This document shows positions 1 through 8,697 of a stretch of 64,000 nt of DNA, one piece after another. The DNA comes from Pseudomonas sp. P5_109. Its GTDB lineage: Bacteria; Pseudomonadota; Gammaproteobacteria; Pseudomonadales; Pseudomonadaceae. A program made the translations under genes and the position numbers. The notes beneath the pieces were generated by a model. That model had not been told where the DNA came from, searched no databases, and was given only the letters and a program-made list of their open reading frames with translations. The stretch spans positions 5,221,501 to 5,285,500 of the forward strand of contig NZ_CP125380.1 in assembly GCF_034009455.1 (NCBI RefSeq), read 5' to 3'. Position 1 is the stretch's first letter. Each line of letters starts with the position of its first letter.

Positions 1-260
1 ATGATCGCGATCCAGCCGCCAGCCCCCAGCAGAGCCAGCGTCATCGGCCAGGCGACGGCATCCGTCCAGGCCAGGACAGGCAGCGCAATCAGAAAGCTCA
101 GGACGATAGCTACACCACCACCCCGTGGGGTCGGAACGGAATGTGAGCTACGCGCATTAGGAACATCTATCAGGCTGCGTGCCAACGCGTATTTGCGCAA
201 TGCACCGGTGCCCAAGAATGAAACACCCACCACCAACGCCAACAACCATATTGAGTTCAA
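1..260 (-). CDS. wbpL: WbpL/WecA-like initiating sugar-phosphate transferase, N-terminal part (runs off left edge)
   Basis: This is the first ~86 residues of a polyprenyl-phosphate sugar-1-phosphate transferase (glycosyltransferase family 4, MraY/WecA/WbpL fold). The visible part has one hydrophobic N-terminal helix, then a D-x-PNARSSH segment followed by PTPRGGG, which is the cytoplasmic signature near the N-terminus of this family, then a second hydrophobic stretch. The start is a TTG at 258-260 with an AGGAAG ribosome-binding site at 268-273, seven bases away. No in-frame ATG lies upstream because a stop codon precedes the TTG. The family starts O-antigen units by moving a sugar phosphate (in P. 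aeruginosa D-FucNAc or D-QuiNAc) to undecaprenyl phosphate at the inner membrane. It is the last O-antigen gene visible; wbpM would be expected beyond the edge. Confidence 0.85.
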   Translation of the reverse strand, partial: MNSIWLLALVVGVSFLGTGALRKYALARSLIDVPNARSSHSVPTPRGGGVAIVLSFLIALPVLAWTDAVAWPMTLALLGAGGWIAI

Positions 261-324
261 AGGTCAACTTCCTGAAACAGCCACAATCAATTTTGCAATT
301 GAACCGTCATTGTCATAAGGCAGC

Positions 325-1287
325 TTAGCGCTGCCTTTCCTTGTAGTAGTTGGCAGCCGACACAAGCGCCTCGTCGACGCTGACCGGAGGAACCCAGCCC
401 AGCAATTCTCGAGTTTTACTTATATCGACCTGCAACGAACCGCACAGCCGTTGCGACAAAGCCTGCTTGCCCAGAAGCTGTGCCCCTCGCTCAAGCAACA
501 CGCTTGGCACAGGCAACAGGCGTGCAGACTTACCCAATGCCTGTGCCATCCGCGTCAACAATTGTGTCGTGGACAAATCTTCCCCATCGCTGACGAGGAA
601 GGTCTGATTGGCGGCGGCCGGATGACGAATGCAGGTCACGATCAAATCAGAAAGATTGTCGAGCGCGACCAGGCTGCGTCGATTATGGATAGCCCCGAAT
701 GGCAGGGGTATTCCCTTGTCCAGCCAACGCATCATGTTCAGAAAGTTGGCTCTTACACCCGGGCCATAAACCAGCACCGGACGGATGATCACCACTTCCA
801 TCCCCGAGACGCTCGCAATTTCGCGCAGCCCTTGCTCGGCCTCCATTTTCGAAACGCCATAAGGATCGCCAGGCGCGGGTGTCGCGTCGGCGAAGTAAGG
901 CTGGTTGAGTGGCGTACCTTCGCCATTCACCTTGATCGAACTGATGAACACAAAGCGACGAACACCCAACGAGGCTGCTTGCCGAGCGAGGCTTAGCGTG
1001 CCTTCGACATTGACCTTGCGAAACGCCTCCAGCGGATCGGACTCGGTGTCATTCATGACGTGAACGCGAGCCGCGCCATGAATGACAACCTCAACCTGAT
1101 CCAGCGCCTGCGACCAATCGGTATCAGCACTGAGCCCGGCGGTTCGAATGGTAGTAACGCGCGACGGACAGTCAGGCAAGGCGTGCCCACGAATGGCTGC
1201 CACCGGTTCCAGATCGTCAGTGGCCGACAAACGACCCAATACTGCGCGACCAACGAAACCCGTAGCACCTGTCAATAAAACACGCAT
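325..1287 (-). CDS. NAD-dependent epimerase/reductase, WbpV/WbpK-like
   Basis: A 320-residue extended short-chain dehydrogenase. The N-terminal nucleotide-binding motif GATGFVG is at residues 7-13, and the catalytic Y-G-V-S-K motif is near residue 145 after an ISSIKVNGEG segment with the active-site serine. It lies 64 bases upstream of the WbpL-like start on the same strand. In P. aeruginosa the WbpV or WbpK reductase acts on the 4-keto sugar made by WbpM to give UDP-D-QuiNAc or UDP-D-FucNAc, the substrate of WbpL, and the pairing here supports that role. The exact epimer cannot be told from the sequence. The ribosome-binding site before the ATG is weak, so translation may depend on upstream genes. 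Confidence 0.8.
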   Translation of the reverse strand: MRVLLTGATGFVGRAVLGRLSATDDLEPVAAIRGHALPDCPSRVTTIRTAGLSADTDWSQALDQVEVVIHGAARVHVMNDTESDPLEAFRKVNVEGTLSLARQAASLGVRRFVFISSIKVNGEGTPLNQPYFADATPAPGDPYGVSKMEAEQGLREIASVSGMEVVIIRPVLVYGPGVRANFLNMMRWLDKGIPLPFGAIHNRRSLVALDNLSDLIVTCIRHPAAANQTFLVSDGEDLSTTQLLTRMAQALGKSARLLPVPSVLLERGAQLLGKQALSQRLCGSLQVDISKTRELLGWVPPVSVDEALVSAANYYKERQR

Positions 1288-1307
1288 TTTTCAAACCTCG
1301 ACGACGC

Positions 1308-2435
1308 TCAGGATTTCGACCAGACAGTACGATTGATGTAGTCGGTGTAACTCAACACGACCCGAACGACCTGCTTCGACACTGGACCGGCCTGGTAATC
1401 CCTCACGACCGGAATAACGCGCTGGGTACGATCATGCTGGCTGGTTACCACACGTACGGCATCCAGAACGCCTTCCACTTTCAGGCCACTCATGATGAGG
1501 GTGCCTTCATCCATCCCTTCCGGACGCTCGTGCGCATTACGAATGGTAATGGCAGGCAGATTCAGGAGAGAGGCTTCCTCGGTAATGGTGCCGCTATCGG
1601 ACAGCACGCAGAACGCCGACATCTGCAACTTGATGTAGTCGAGCAGACCAAATGGCTTCGAGAAACGAATCAGAGGGTGGTCCAAAGACTCACCGATCGC
1701 TTCCAGGCGCTTGCGGGTACGCGGATGCGTGGAAACGATGATCGGGTACTGGTACTTGTCGGCCAGGGCTCGCAGCGTTTTGAGCAAATCGCGCAGGTTG
1801 TCCGGCGTATCGACGTTTTCCTCACGGTGAGCACTGACGATGAAGAACTTGTCCTGCTCCAGGCCTTCTCGCGCCAACACGTCGGAGGTGAGGATTTTCG
1901 GCATGTAATAGTCGAGCACCTCCTCCATGTGCGAACCGGTCTTGATGATGGTTTCAGGACGAATCCCTTCCGCAATCAGATAACGCCGGGCATGCTCGGT
2001 CAGGACCATATTGATATCGCTGAGGTGATCGAGCACCTTGCGATTCAATTCTTCAGGGACGCGCTGGTCAAAGCAACGGTTACCGGCTTCCATGTGGAAC
2101 ACCGGGATCTTGCGGCGCTTGGCGGCAATGACGGCCAGACAGGTATTGGTATCGCCATAAAGGAGCAGCGCATCAGGCTTTTCGGCCTCAAACACTTCAT
2201 CCGCCTTTGAAATCACTTCGGCGATGGTCTTGGCTGCGGTATCGCCAGCGGCACCCAGGAAGTAATCAGGCTTGCGGATTTCGAGATCATCGAAAAAAAC
2301 CTGATTCAATTCGAAGTCGTAGTTCTGACCCGAGTGAACCAACACATGATTAACCTGCTTATCAAGCTCGGCAATGACGCGGCTCATCTTGATAAGTTCT
2401 GGTCGCGTACCGACCAGCGTCATGACCTTAAGCAT
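1308..2435 (-). CDS. wbjD: Non-hydrolysing UDP-N-acetyl-hexosamine 2-epimerase (WbjD/FnlC/QnlB family)
   Basis: This 375-residue protein belongs to the WecB-like UDP-GlcNAc 2-epimerase family. Visible signatures are GTRPELIK near the start, HSGQNYD, YGDTNTCLA, the H-x-EAGNRC region and SAHREEN. It performs the last, C2-epimerising step of UDP-2-acetamido-2,6-dideoxy-L-hexose synthesis (UDP-L-FucNAc in WbjBCD pathways, UDP-L-QuiNAc with WbvR/QnlA-type reductases). The ATG at 2433-2435 is preferred over a TTG one codon upstream because AGGAG lies seven bases before it. It overlaps the 3' end of the upstream 4,6-dehydratase gene by eight bases, which implies coupled translation. The family is firm; the product sugar depends on the reductase next door. 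Confidence 0.88.
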   Translation of the reverse strand: MLKVMTLVGTRPELIKMSRVIAELDKQVNHVLVHSGQNYDFELNQVFFDDLEIRKPDYFLGAAGDTAAKTIAEVISKADEVFEAEKPDALLLYGDTNTCLAVIAAKRRKIPVFHMEAGNRCFDQRVPEELNRKVLDHLSDINMVLTEHARRYLIAEGIRPETIIKTGSHMEEVLDYYMPKILTSDVLAREGLEQDKFFIVSAHREENVDTPDNLRDLLKTLRALADKYQYPIIVSTHPRTRKRLEAIGESLDHPLIRFSKPFGLLDYIKLQMSAFCVLSDSGTITEEASLLNLPAITIRNAHERPEGMDEGTLIMSGLKVEGVLDAVRVVTSQHDRTQRVIPVVRDYQAGPVSKQVVRVVLSYTDYINRTVWSKS

Positions 2436-3438
2436 CAAGTTGCTCCTGAATGTATTCCAGATTCAACAGCACTTTCTTCACGCCTTCTACATCGAGACGT
2501 TCTGTGTTGTGAGAGGTGTAGTCGTCGAGATCGGAGATCTCCTGTTCACCTTCAACAAAAAACTTCTTGTAGTTAAGGTCGCGATTGTCCGAAGGAATAC
2601 GGTAGTAGCGCCCCATGTCTTCGGCTTTGGCCATTTCTTCACGGGAGATCAGCGACTCGTAGAGTTTTTCGCCGTGACGGGTACCAATGACCTTGACGGC
2701 ATTGTCACGAACAAACAGTTCCTTGAGCGCCTGGGCCAGGTCGGCCACTGTCGAGGCAGGTGCTTTCTGGACGAAAATATCACCTTGCTCGGCATGTTCG
2801 AATGCGTGCAGAACCAGGTCGACGGAGTCCTCGAGCGACATCAGGAAGCGTGTCATGTTCGGGTCAGTGACGGTCAGCGGCTCGCCGCTCTGCAGCTGAT
2901 TGATGAACAACGGGATTACCGAACCGCGCGACGCCATGACGTTACCGTAGCGGGTTGCACAGATCACCGGACCTGTCGCCGGAATCATCCGCGATTTGGC
3001 AACCATCAGCTTTTCTGCCATGGCCTTGGAAATACCCATGGCATTGATCGGGTAAACAGCCTTGTCGGTACTGAGTACAACAACGCGCTTCACGCCCGAA
3101 GCAATGGCCGCATTCAGTACGTTTTCGGTACCCATGACGTTGGTACGCACGGCTTCCATTGGGTAAAACTCGCAGGAAGGCACCTGCTTCAGGGCTGCGG
3201 CGTGGAAAATGTAATCCACACCCACCATAGCCTGATCAAGACTATCGCGATCACGTACGTCACCGATGTAGAACTTCACTTTGTCATTCGACAAAGCAAT
3301 GCGCATATCTTCCTGCTTCTTCTCGTCACGGCTGAATACGCGAATCTCTTTTACATCGGTATCCAGGAAACGCTTCAACACCGTATGGCCAAACGAGCCC
3401 GTACCGCCCGTGATCATCAAAACTTTATTATCGAACAT
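2428..3438 (-). CDS. wbjB: UDP-GlcNAc 4,6-dehydratase/5-epimerase (WbjB/FnlA/CapE family)
   Basis: A 336-residue extended SDR. It starts with a Rossmann motif TGGTGSFG at residues 10-17, then has HAAALKQVP and LSTDKAVYPINAMGISKA. The last combines the S-T-D-K segment with the Met-x-x-x-Lys triad (M in place of Tyr) typical of inverting 4,6-dehydratases. The enzyme dehydrates UDP-GlcNAc and epimerises C5, giving the L-arabino 4-keto precursor of L-FucNAc, L-RhaNAc or L-QuiNAc. A strong GGGAAGG ribosome-binding site precedes the ATG. The flanking reductase and 2-epimerase complete the pathway. Length and motifs match full-length family members. Confidence 0.92.
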   Translation of the reverse strand: MFDNKVLMITGGTGSFGHTVLKRFLDTDVKEIRVFSRDEKKQEDMRIALSNDKVKFYIGDVRDRDSLDQAMVGVDYIFHAAALKQVPSCEFYPMEAVRTNVMGTENVLNAAIASGVKRVVVLSTDKAVYPINAMGISKAMAEKLMVAKSRMIPATGPVICATRYGNVMASRGSVIPLFINQLQSGEPLTVTDPNMTRFLMSLEDSVDLVLHAFEHAEQGDIFVQKAPASTVADLAQALKELFVRDNAVKVIGTRHGEKLYESLISREEMAKAEDMGRYYRIPSDNRDLNYKKFFVEGEQEISDLDDYTSHNTERLDVEGVKKVLLNLEYIQEQLDA

Positions 3439-3471
3439 AACTACCTTCCCAAACCTGATTGAACTTAATGA

Positions 3472-4329
3472 TCAACGCAACGCGCGCATCGACTTAACCA
3501 ATTCCAACCACGACGGTGGAACGTAACCGGTTGCAGCCTGAAACTTCGAGGAGTCCAGCGAGCGATCTATAGAAACCTGGCTGTCCGCGATGATATCGAT
3601 TTCCTTTTCGTAAACTTCCGCAACCAGCGTCAGAAGAGACAGCTTGTCAATCGGAGCCACCGAAACATGATACAGGCCGTGGAGCTGTGGGTTCGGGATC
3701 ACGTAGTCGCGAATGACACGTGCCAGCTCTACGGTAGGAAGCCCCGAAAAAATGGCCTTCTCATACCCCTTGACCGGTCCGTTCTGGGACAGGAACCAGT
3801 CCACCAGCGAGTACTGGCTCCCCAGTTCGTGACCAATGATGGAGGTCCGCAGCGTGACGGCATTCAGATCCGTGTGGAGCTCACCGATGTACTTGGACTT
3901 GCCGTAGAGATCCTCTGCATCGGAGATATCCTCCTCGGCGTACATGCCTTTACGGCCGGAAAACACGCAATCGGTGCTGATATGAATCAGGCGAGCACCG
4001 GACAATGCACACAGCTTGGCAATGCGATGCGGCAACATGGCATTGATAGGGAGTGCGGACAGGGGGTCCTTGGCGTCAGCCAATTGCTTGATCAGCCCGA
4101 CGCAGTTGATGACGACATCCGGCTTGACCCGTGCCAGGACCGACACCAGTGAATCCTGGTCAAGCACGTCGACATTACTGATCAACGAACTGTGCATGTC
4201 CTCAGAAAAGTATTTTGCGCCACCCGGATTGCGCAAAGTGCCCCACACCTCGAAGTGCGGGTTTCCATGGAATTGCCTGAACACTGTGCTACCCAGCATT
4301 CCGGTGACCCCTAACACAAGAACTTTCAT
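3472..4329 (-). CDS. RmlD-like NAD(P)H-dependent 4-keto reductase, candidate WbvR/QnlA
   Basis: This 285-residue SDR resembles dTDP-4-dehydrorhamnose reductase (RmlD). It has GVTGMLGS at residues 7-14, a D-V-V-I-N-C-V-G segment, ISTDCVFSG with the catalytic threonine region, and a Y-G-K-S-K motif near residue 143. It sits between the C4,6-dehydratase and the WbuB-like transferase, overlapping the latter by four bases. P. aeruginosa O11 WbjC and S. aureus CapF at this step are ~370 residues and carry an extra cupin domain, which this protein lacks. RmlD-type reductases instead belong to the UDP-L-RhaNAc to UDP-L-QuiNAc route (WbvR, QnlA). I therefore infer L-QuiNAc or L-RhaNAc synthesis. Confidence 0.8.
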   Translation of the reverse strand: MKVLVLGVTGMLGSTVFRQFHGNPHFEVWGTLRNPGGAKYFSEDMHSSLISNVDVLDQDSLVSVLARVKPDVVINCVGLIKQLADAKDPLSALPINAMLPHRIAKLCALSGARLIHISTDCVFSGRKGMYAEEDISDAEDLYGKSKYIGELHTDLNAVTLRTSIIGHELGSQYSLVDWFLSQNGPVKGYEKAIFSGLPTVELARVIRDYVIPNPQLHGLYHVSVAPIDKLSLLTLVAEVYEKEIDIIADSQVSIDRSLDSSKFQAATGYVPPSWLELVKSMRALR

Positions 4330-5570
4330 TTTGAGCTACCTTTTAATTCATTGATCCTGCTACTGAGGATTTCGACCAATCGCTGGCTTTGCCGCTCCAT
4401 CTCGAAATGCTCGAGGTAGTACGCTCGACCTGCCTGTCCCAACGATTCCCGCTCATCCGAAGTCATGCGAAAAAGTTGTTCAATGCAGTTGGCCATACCT
4501 TCGGCGTCTTGCGCCGCAGTGGTCAGACCGGCTCCCGCCTCTTGAATGACGCGCGCGCCCTCCCCGTCCAGCGCGGCGATGATCGGCCTCCCCGCTGCCA
4601 GGTAAGCCTGAACTTTACTAGGGATGGTATAGGAGAACGCCTCATCCTGCTTCAACGTCACCAACAATCCCTCGGCACGACTGAAAAAATGCGGCATTTC
4701 AGTGGCCGCGAAGCGTCCGGCAAGAATGAGGTTGTCCAAACCACGGGATTTCTTCTGGCTTTCGATCCAGCTCAACATACTGCCACTACCGACCAACACA
4801 ATCCTGAGCTGCGACAAATGGCGAAGCTTGTCAGCTACCTCAACCAGGGTTTCGACCGACTGTGCCGTCCCCAGATTTCCGGCAAAAACGAGGCAGAAAT
4901 GACTGTCGAGTTCCGCGAGCAAGGGTGCCGGAATCCGCGTTTCCTCTACACTCGGCGGCACGTCCTGATAGGAGTTGGGGTAATACACAACCTTGCCAGG
5001 GTTGGCATAACGGGCGACCGGCTCTCGAAACGCGCGCGATTGAACAAGAAGCGTATCGACGAAGGCGTAAATACCTTTCACCAGCCAACCCACAACCCGC
5101 AATATTGCTTTGTTCTTGATGAATCCGGTCGCACTCAAGCTCTCCGGCCAGAGATCTTGAACCCATACAACCAGATGGCTCTTGAGTTTCCACTTCAAGT
5201 AAATCGCTGGGATTACCGAAGTAATTGGAGATGGCGCAAATACAAAAATCGCATCATAAGCCTCCCCTTTTACTGCACTTGGGTAGTGTTTCAAGCCATT
5301 TAAGATAAATGACAAATAGTTCAACACGAGGTTCTTTGCACCTGAAGCGCCACGAGGTCTGAGCGGTGCACGGAAAACACTGACAGAAGACTCGAAGTTT
5401 TCTTCCTGGACCCCAGAAGCACTGTAGCCGTTAAAAACTACGCCATCCGGGTAATTGGGCTTTCCGGTAAGAACCTTTACGGTGTGGCCCTGGGCAGATA
5501 ACGTTTTGACCAAGTCATTGACAATAAAAGACTCTGGCCAAAAATATTGCGACACCACAAGAACCTTCAT
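4326..5570 (-). CDS. wbuB: Glycosyltransferase family 4, WbuB-like
   Basis: A 414-residue GT-B glycosyltransferase. The N-terminus (VVSQYFWPE, then TGKPNYPDG) and the central VWVQDLWPES motif are characteristic of WbuB, described as an L-FucNAc transferase in E. coli O26 and found widely beside 2-acetamido-2,6-dideoxy-L-hexose pathways. The C-terminal half holds the nucleotide-sugar site, with LVFAGNLGTAQSVE and IPSKVQAYLAAGRP where an E-x7-E-like segment is usual. Its stop overlaps the reductase start by four bases and its start is three bases after the preceding transferase gene, so it is tightly coupled. The acceptor cannot be read from sequence. Confidence 0.85.
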   Translation of the reverse strand: MKVLVVSQYFWPESFIVNDLVKTLSAQGHTVKVLTGKPNYPDGVVFNGYSASGVQEENFESSVSVFRAPLRPRGASGAKNLVLNYLSFILNGLKHYPSAVKGEAYDAIFVFAPSPITSVIPAIYLKWKLKSHLVVWVQDLWPESLSATGFIKNKAILRVVGWLVKGIYAFVDTLLVQSRAFREPVARYANPGKVVYYPNSYQDVPPSVEETRIPAPLLAELDSHFCLVFAGNLGTAQSVETLVEVADKLRHLSQLRIVLVGSGSMLSWIESQKKSRGLDNLILAGRFAATEMPHFFSRAEGLLVTLKQDEAFSYTIPSKVQAYLAAGRPIIAALDGEGARVIQEAGAGLTTAAQDAEGMANCIEQLFRMTSDERESLGQAGRAYYLEHFEMERQSQRLVEILSSRINELKGSSK

Positions 5571-5573
5571 TTA

Positions 5574-6713
5574 TCAAACACCTTTTTTGCGGCTCACGGC
5601 CAATTCCAGCAACTCTGACCATGTCTTTCTTGAGGTTTTTTCCCAGTCAAATTTATCGCTCTGCGTCGCTGCTGCAGCGGCAAGCTTCTCTAAAAGCGCA
5701 GGACTGGTTAACGCCTCAGACAGCACATTATTTATATCTTTTGAATCAAACGGAGAAAAATACAGTGCTGCTTCAGCTCCAAATTCCGGCATCGGCATAA
5801 CGTTGGAGCATACCATCGGCCTGCCAGACGCAAGCGCCTCGAGAAGAATATTAGGGCAGTTCTCACACGATGAAGCAAATAGATTCAGATAGGCGTGATG
5901 ATAAAGTGGAGGAAGACTCTGATAGGGAATAGCGCCCAACAGCAGTACTTGGTCCTCGAGGCCTAGTGTAGAAACCAGACCCTTGACCCGCTCGGCTTCG
6001 GGTAGGTTTGTCTCGCCTACAAGAACCAGCGGGAAGCGTTCACGCAGTGCCTTTGGCAGCGCTGCGTAAGCATTAACCACTTCATAATGATGTTTATAAA
6101 CATCAAATCTCGACACGTATAAAACATATTCGCCAACTGGCAAAAATTCTGGCCGAGGAACAGCAGAATCGCCGTGAGTGCGAAATACCGAGCCAATTCC
6201 GTGAGGAATCGTAACAGCATTCTTGATACTGGTTAGTGATTCAATGACACTGCGCGCGTAATTTGAAATGAATATCGTCAAATCCGCTTCGCGCATGCTC
6301 TTGAGCATAATACGATTCAACAACCAATTTCTTAGGCGCTGTAACCCGAGCGGTATGCTTTTGCGTACTCGCAAATCAAATGGAATCATGTTCCGAAACA
6401 TTGTCGCAACTTTGCAACCAGCGGGTACAGAGGTGCCCACTACGCCACCGGGACAAAACAGCACGTCCGCCTTTTCAGCCTTCAAAATACCGGGCAGCAC
6501 CCACCGTTCCCACATGGCTCTCACAATCGGATTTTCAGTGGGCCACACTGGCTCGACCCGCTTGATCCTCGGATGATCCGGCAGCTTGAGTGACGCTGGG
6601 GCGAAAACCAGAATCTCAAGATCCGCATTGTCAGGTACGAACTGAAAAAGATTAATCAGATAAGTCTGACCTCCACCAAGACGGGCAGAGAGCGCGTTGA
6701 AAACTATCTTCAT
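5574..6713 (-). CDS. Glycosyltransferase family 1/4, O-antigen assembly
   Basis: A ~379-residue GT-B glycosyltransferase. It has the glycine-rich acceptor loop ARLGGGQTYL near the N-terminus, ISNYARSVIE mid-protein, LYVSRFDVYKHH at the start of the donor domain, and the donor-binding E-x7-E motif in SCENCPNILLEALASGRP. The ATG at 6711-6713 with AAAGG upstream is preferred over a TTG six codons earlier. It lies 24 bases after the amidotransferase gene. It presumably adds one sugar of the repeat on the cytoplasmic face of the inner membrane; donor and linkage cannot be told. Confidence 0.8.
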   Translation of the reverse strand: MKIVFNALSARLGGGQTYLINLFQFVPDNADLEILVFAPASLKLPDHPRIKRVEPVWPTENPIVRAMWERWVLPGILKAEKADVLFCPGGVVGTSVPAGCKVATMFRNMIPFDLRVRKSIPLGLQRLRNWLLNRIMLKSMREADLTIFISNYARSVIESLTSIKNAVTIPHGIGSVFRTHGDSAVPRPEFLPVGEYVLYVSRFDVYKHHYEVVNAYAALPKALRERFPLVLVGETNLPEAERVKGLVSTLGLEDQVLLLGAIPYQSLPPLYHHAYLNLFASSCENCPNILLEALASGRPMVCSNVMPMPEFGAEAALYFSPFDSKDINNVLSEALTSPALLEKLAAAAATQSDKFDWEKTSRKTWSELLELAVSRKKGV

Positions 6714-6737
6714 GGAAAGCCTTTTGCTCAATCTAAA

Positions 6738-8663
6738 TTAGTGGCTATTTTTATCGAGCCAGGATTGGAACATTAGAATATTCCACAAATGAAGACTACG
6801 ATCGTATGTTCCGTTTTGATGCTGGAGCCATGCCGAGCGAATTTTCTGACAATCGAAGTAGCCCTCTCTCTTGAGACGCTCCTCCGTTAACAGTTCCTCT
6901 GCCCATTCTTTCAGCGGCCCACGCAGCCATTGCGCCAATGGAATAGAGAAACCCGCCTTCGGCCTGTCAAAGAATGAATTAGGAACATATCGCTTAAGAA
7001 GCTCGCGAAGTGGCCATTTCCCCACACCATTTTTTATCAGTTGGTCTGAGGACAACGAAAACGCGAGTTCTGCAACTCGATGATCAAGCAATGGCGCGCG
7101 GGTCTCCAGACTTGCGCTCATCGCGCCACGATCCACTTTGACCAGCAAATCATCAGGCAAATACTGGGAGACGTCCCAGCGACGCATTTCCTCGACGTAA
7201 TCCACTGCCGATTCCCAGGAAGCAACACCTTGCTGTTGAGCATCGATACCCAGGACCACACTTTCGTTCGACTGCCACTGAGACATCAAACCGGTATACA
7301 TCTGCGCCAGATTTTCAGAGCCCAACAACTCGGACATTCTGTAGATACGTCGACCATTAATCTTGGTCCGAAGGCTGTCCGGCAAAATCGAACAGACGTT
7401 GTCCCAGCCCTTGGACGAAAGTGAGCGAAGTGAATAGGCCATGATCTGGCGTGCAGGCAACGGCAGCTTTTTAATGCGTGTCCATAGTCCTGCAGTAACC
7501 TGATAGCGGGGATACCCGGCAAAAAGCTCATCGCCTCCGTCACCGGATAAGGCGACGGATACATGCTGTTTTGTCATCCTGGAGACCAGGATTGTAGGGA
7601 TTTGAGAGGAGTCAGCAAACGGCTCGTCGTATATTTCCGGCAAGTGCGGGATTATTGAAACAGCATCGTCGGCACCGAGATAAAACTCGGTATGGTTAGT
7701 CCCCAAGTGCTTGGCAATAGCTTTGGCGTAAGGCGCTTCATCAAACTCAGGCTCATTAAAACCGATCGTGTAAGTGTTGATGCTGGTAGAGCTTTGCGAT
7801 TGCATCAACGAAACGATCAAACTTGAATCGACACCGCCTGACAAAAACGCCCCAAGTGGAACATCGGAAATCATTTGCGACTTTACCGCAGCAGACAATT
7901 TCTCACCGACAATGTCTACAACTTCCTTATCACTGGCCTGCGACAGCTCGTACTTTAGCTCGCCAGCGCGCGGCAACGACCAGTAGGAAACAGGTTCTAG
8001 CGCCGCAGAAAGCGAGCCAACATTCAAATAATGCGCTGGCTCTAACTTCTTGATGCCTTCATAGATAGACTCCGGAGCCGGAACATAGCCATACCTGACA
8101 AACTTCGCTAAAGCATGACGATCAATTCGCAGATCGCTGCCAAACGCAGCCTTGATTGCCTTCAATTCGGAGGAGAAGACAAAACGGTTGCCCACAATAC
8201 CGTAATAGAGTGGTTTTTCTCCCATTCTGTCTCGTGCCAGGGTTATCGTTTTGGAAACTTTATCCCAGACGGCAAAAGCAAACATGCCCACCAGATTTTC
8301 GAGGGTTTTTTGTACCCCCCACGCACCGAGCGCAGCCAGCAGCACTTCTGTATCAGAGTGACCTCGCCAAACACGCGTCAAACCTGAAGCAATCAGTTTC
8401 TCGCGCAACTCGTTAAAATTATATATTTCACCGTTGAAAACAATAATGAACCGCTCGTCATCGGAAACCATCGGCTGACTTCCGTGCACCGACAGTTCCA
8501 GGATCGAAAGCCGTCGGTGACCCAGCGAAACTCCACTATCGGCATCTGACCAAACTGCTCCATCATCGGGCCCACGATGTATCAGCGCATCCACCATCTT
8601 GCCAACGGCAACGGCGCCTTGCTGATCCAGCTTCCACCCGACAACTCCCGCAATTCCGCACAT
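6738..8663 (-). CDS. Glutamine-dependent asparagine synthase-like amidotransferase of the O-antigen cluster (WbpS-like)
   Basis: This 641-residue protein has an AsnB architecture. The N-terminal class II glutamine amidotransferase domain begins MCGIAG with the nucleophilic Cys2 and continues with RHRGPDDG-like and FNGEIYN motifs. A C-terminal ATP-pyrophosphatase domain carries SGGVDSSLI and LSGDGGDELFAGY. Free asparagine synthetase is possible. However, its place between the polymerase and glycosyltransferases, and the presence of wbpO/wbpP, point to amidation of a hexuronic acid (for example GalNAcA to GalNAcAN), as proposed for WbpS in P. aeruginosa O6. It is about 50 residues longer than the second amidotransferase of this window, at 54972. 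Confidence 0.85.
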   Translation of the reverse strand: MCGIAGVVGWKLDQQGAVAVGKMVDALIHRGPDDGAVWSDADSGVSLGHRRLSILELSVHGSQPMVSDDERFIIVFNGEIYNFNELREKLIASGLTRVWRGHSDTEVLLAALGAWGVQKTLENLVGMFAFAVWDKVSKTITLARDRMGEKPLYYGIVGNRFVFSSELKAIKAAFGSDLRIDRHALAKFVRYGYVPAPESIYEGIKKLEPAHYLNVGSLSAALEPVSYWSLPRAGELKYELSQASDKEVVDIVGEKLSAAVKSQMISDVPLGAFLSGGVDSSLIVSLMQSQSSTSINTYTIGFNEPEFDEAPYAKAIAKHLGTNHTEFYLGADDAVSIIPHLPEIYDEPFADSSQIPTILVSRMTKQHVSVALSGDGGDELFAGYPRYQVTAGLWTRIKKLPLPARQIMAYSLRSLSSKGWDNVCSILPDSLRTKINGRRIYRMSELLGSENLAQMYTGLMSQWQSNESVVLGIDAQQQGVASWESAVDYVEEMRRWDVSQYLPDDLLVKVDRGAMSASLETRAPLLDHRVAELAFSLSSDQLIKNGVGKWPLRELLKRYVPNSFFDRPKAGFSIPLAQWLRGPLKEWAEELLTEERLKREGYFDCQKIRSAWLQHQNGTYDRSLHLWNILMFQSWLDKNSH

Positions 8664-8697
8664 ACCTACTCTCTCAATCCAATGAAAATATTAAAGC

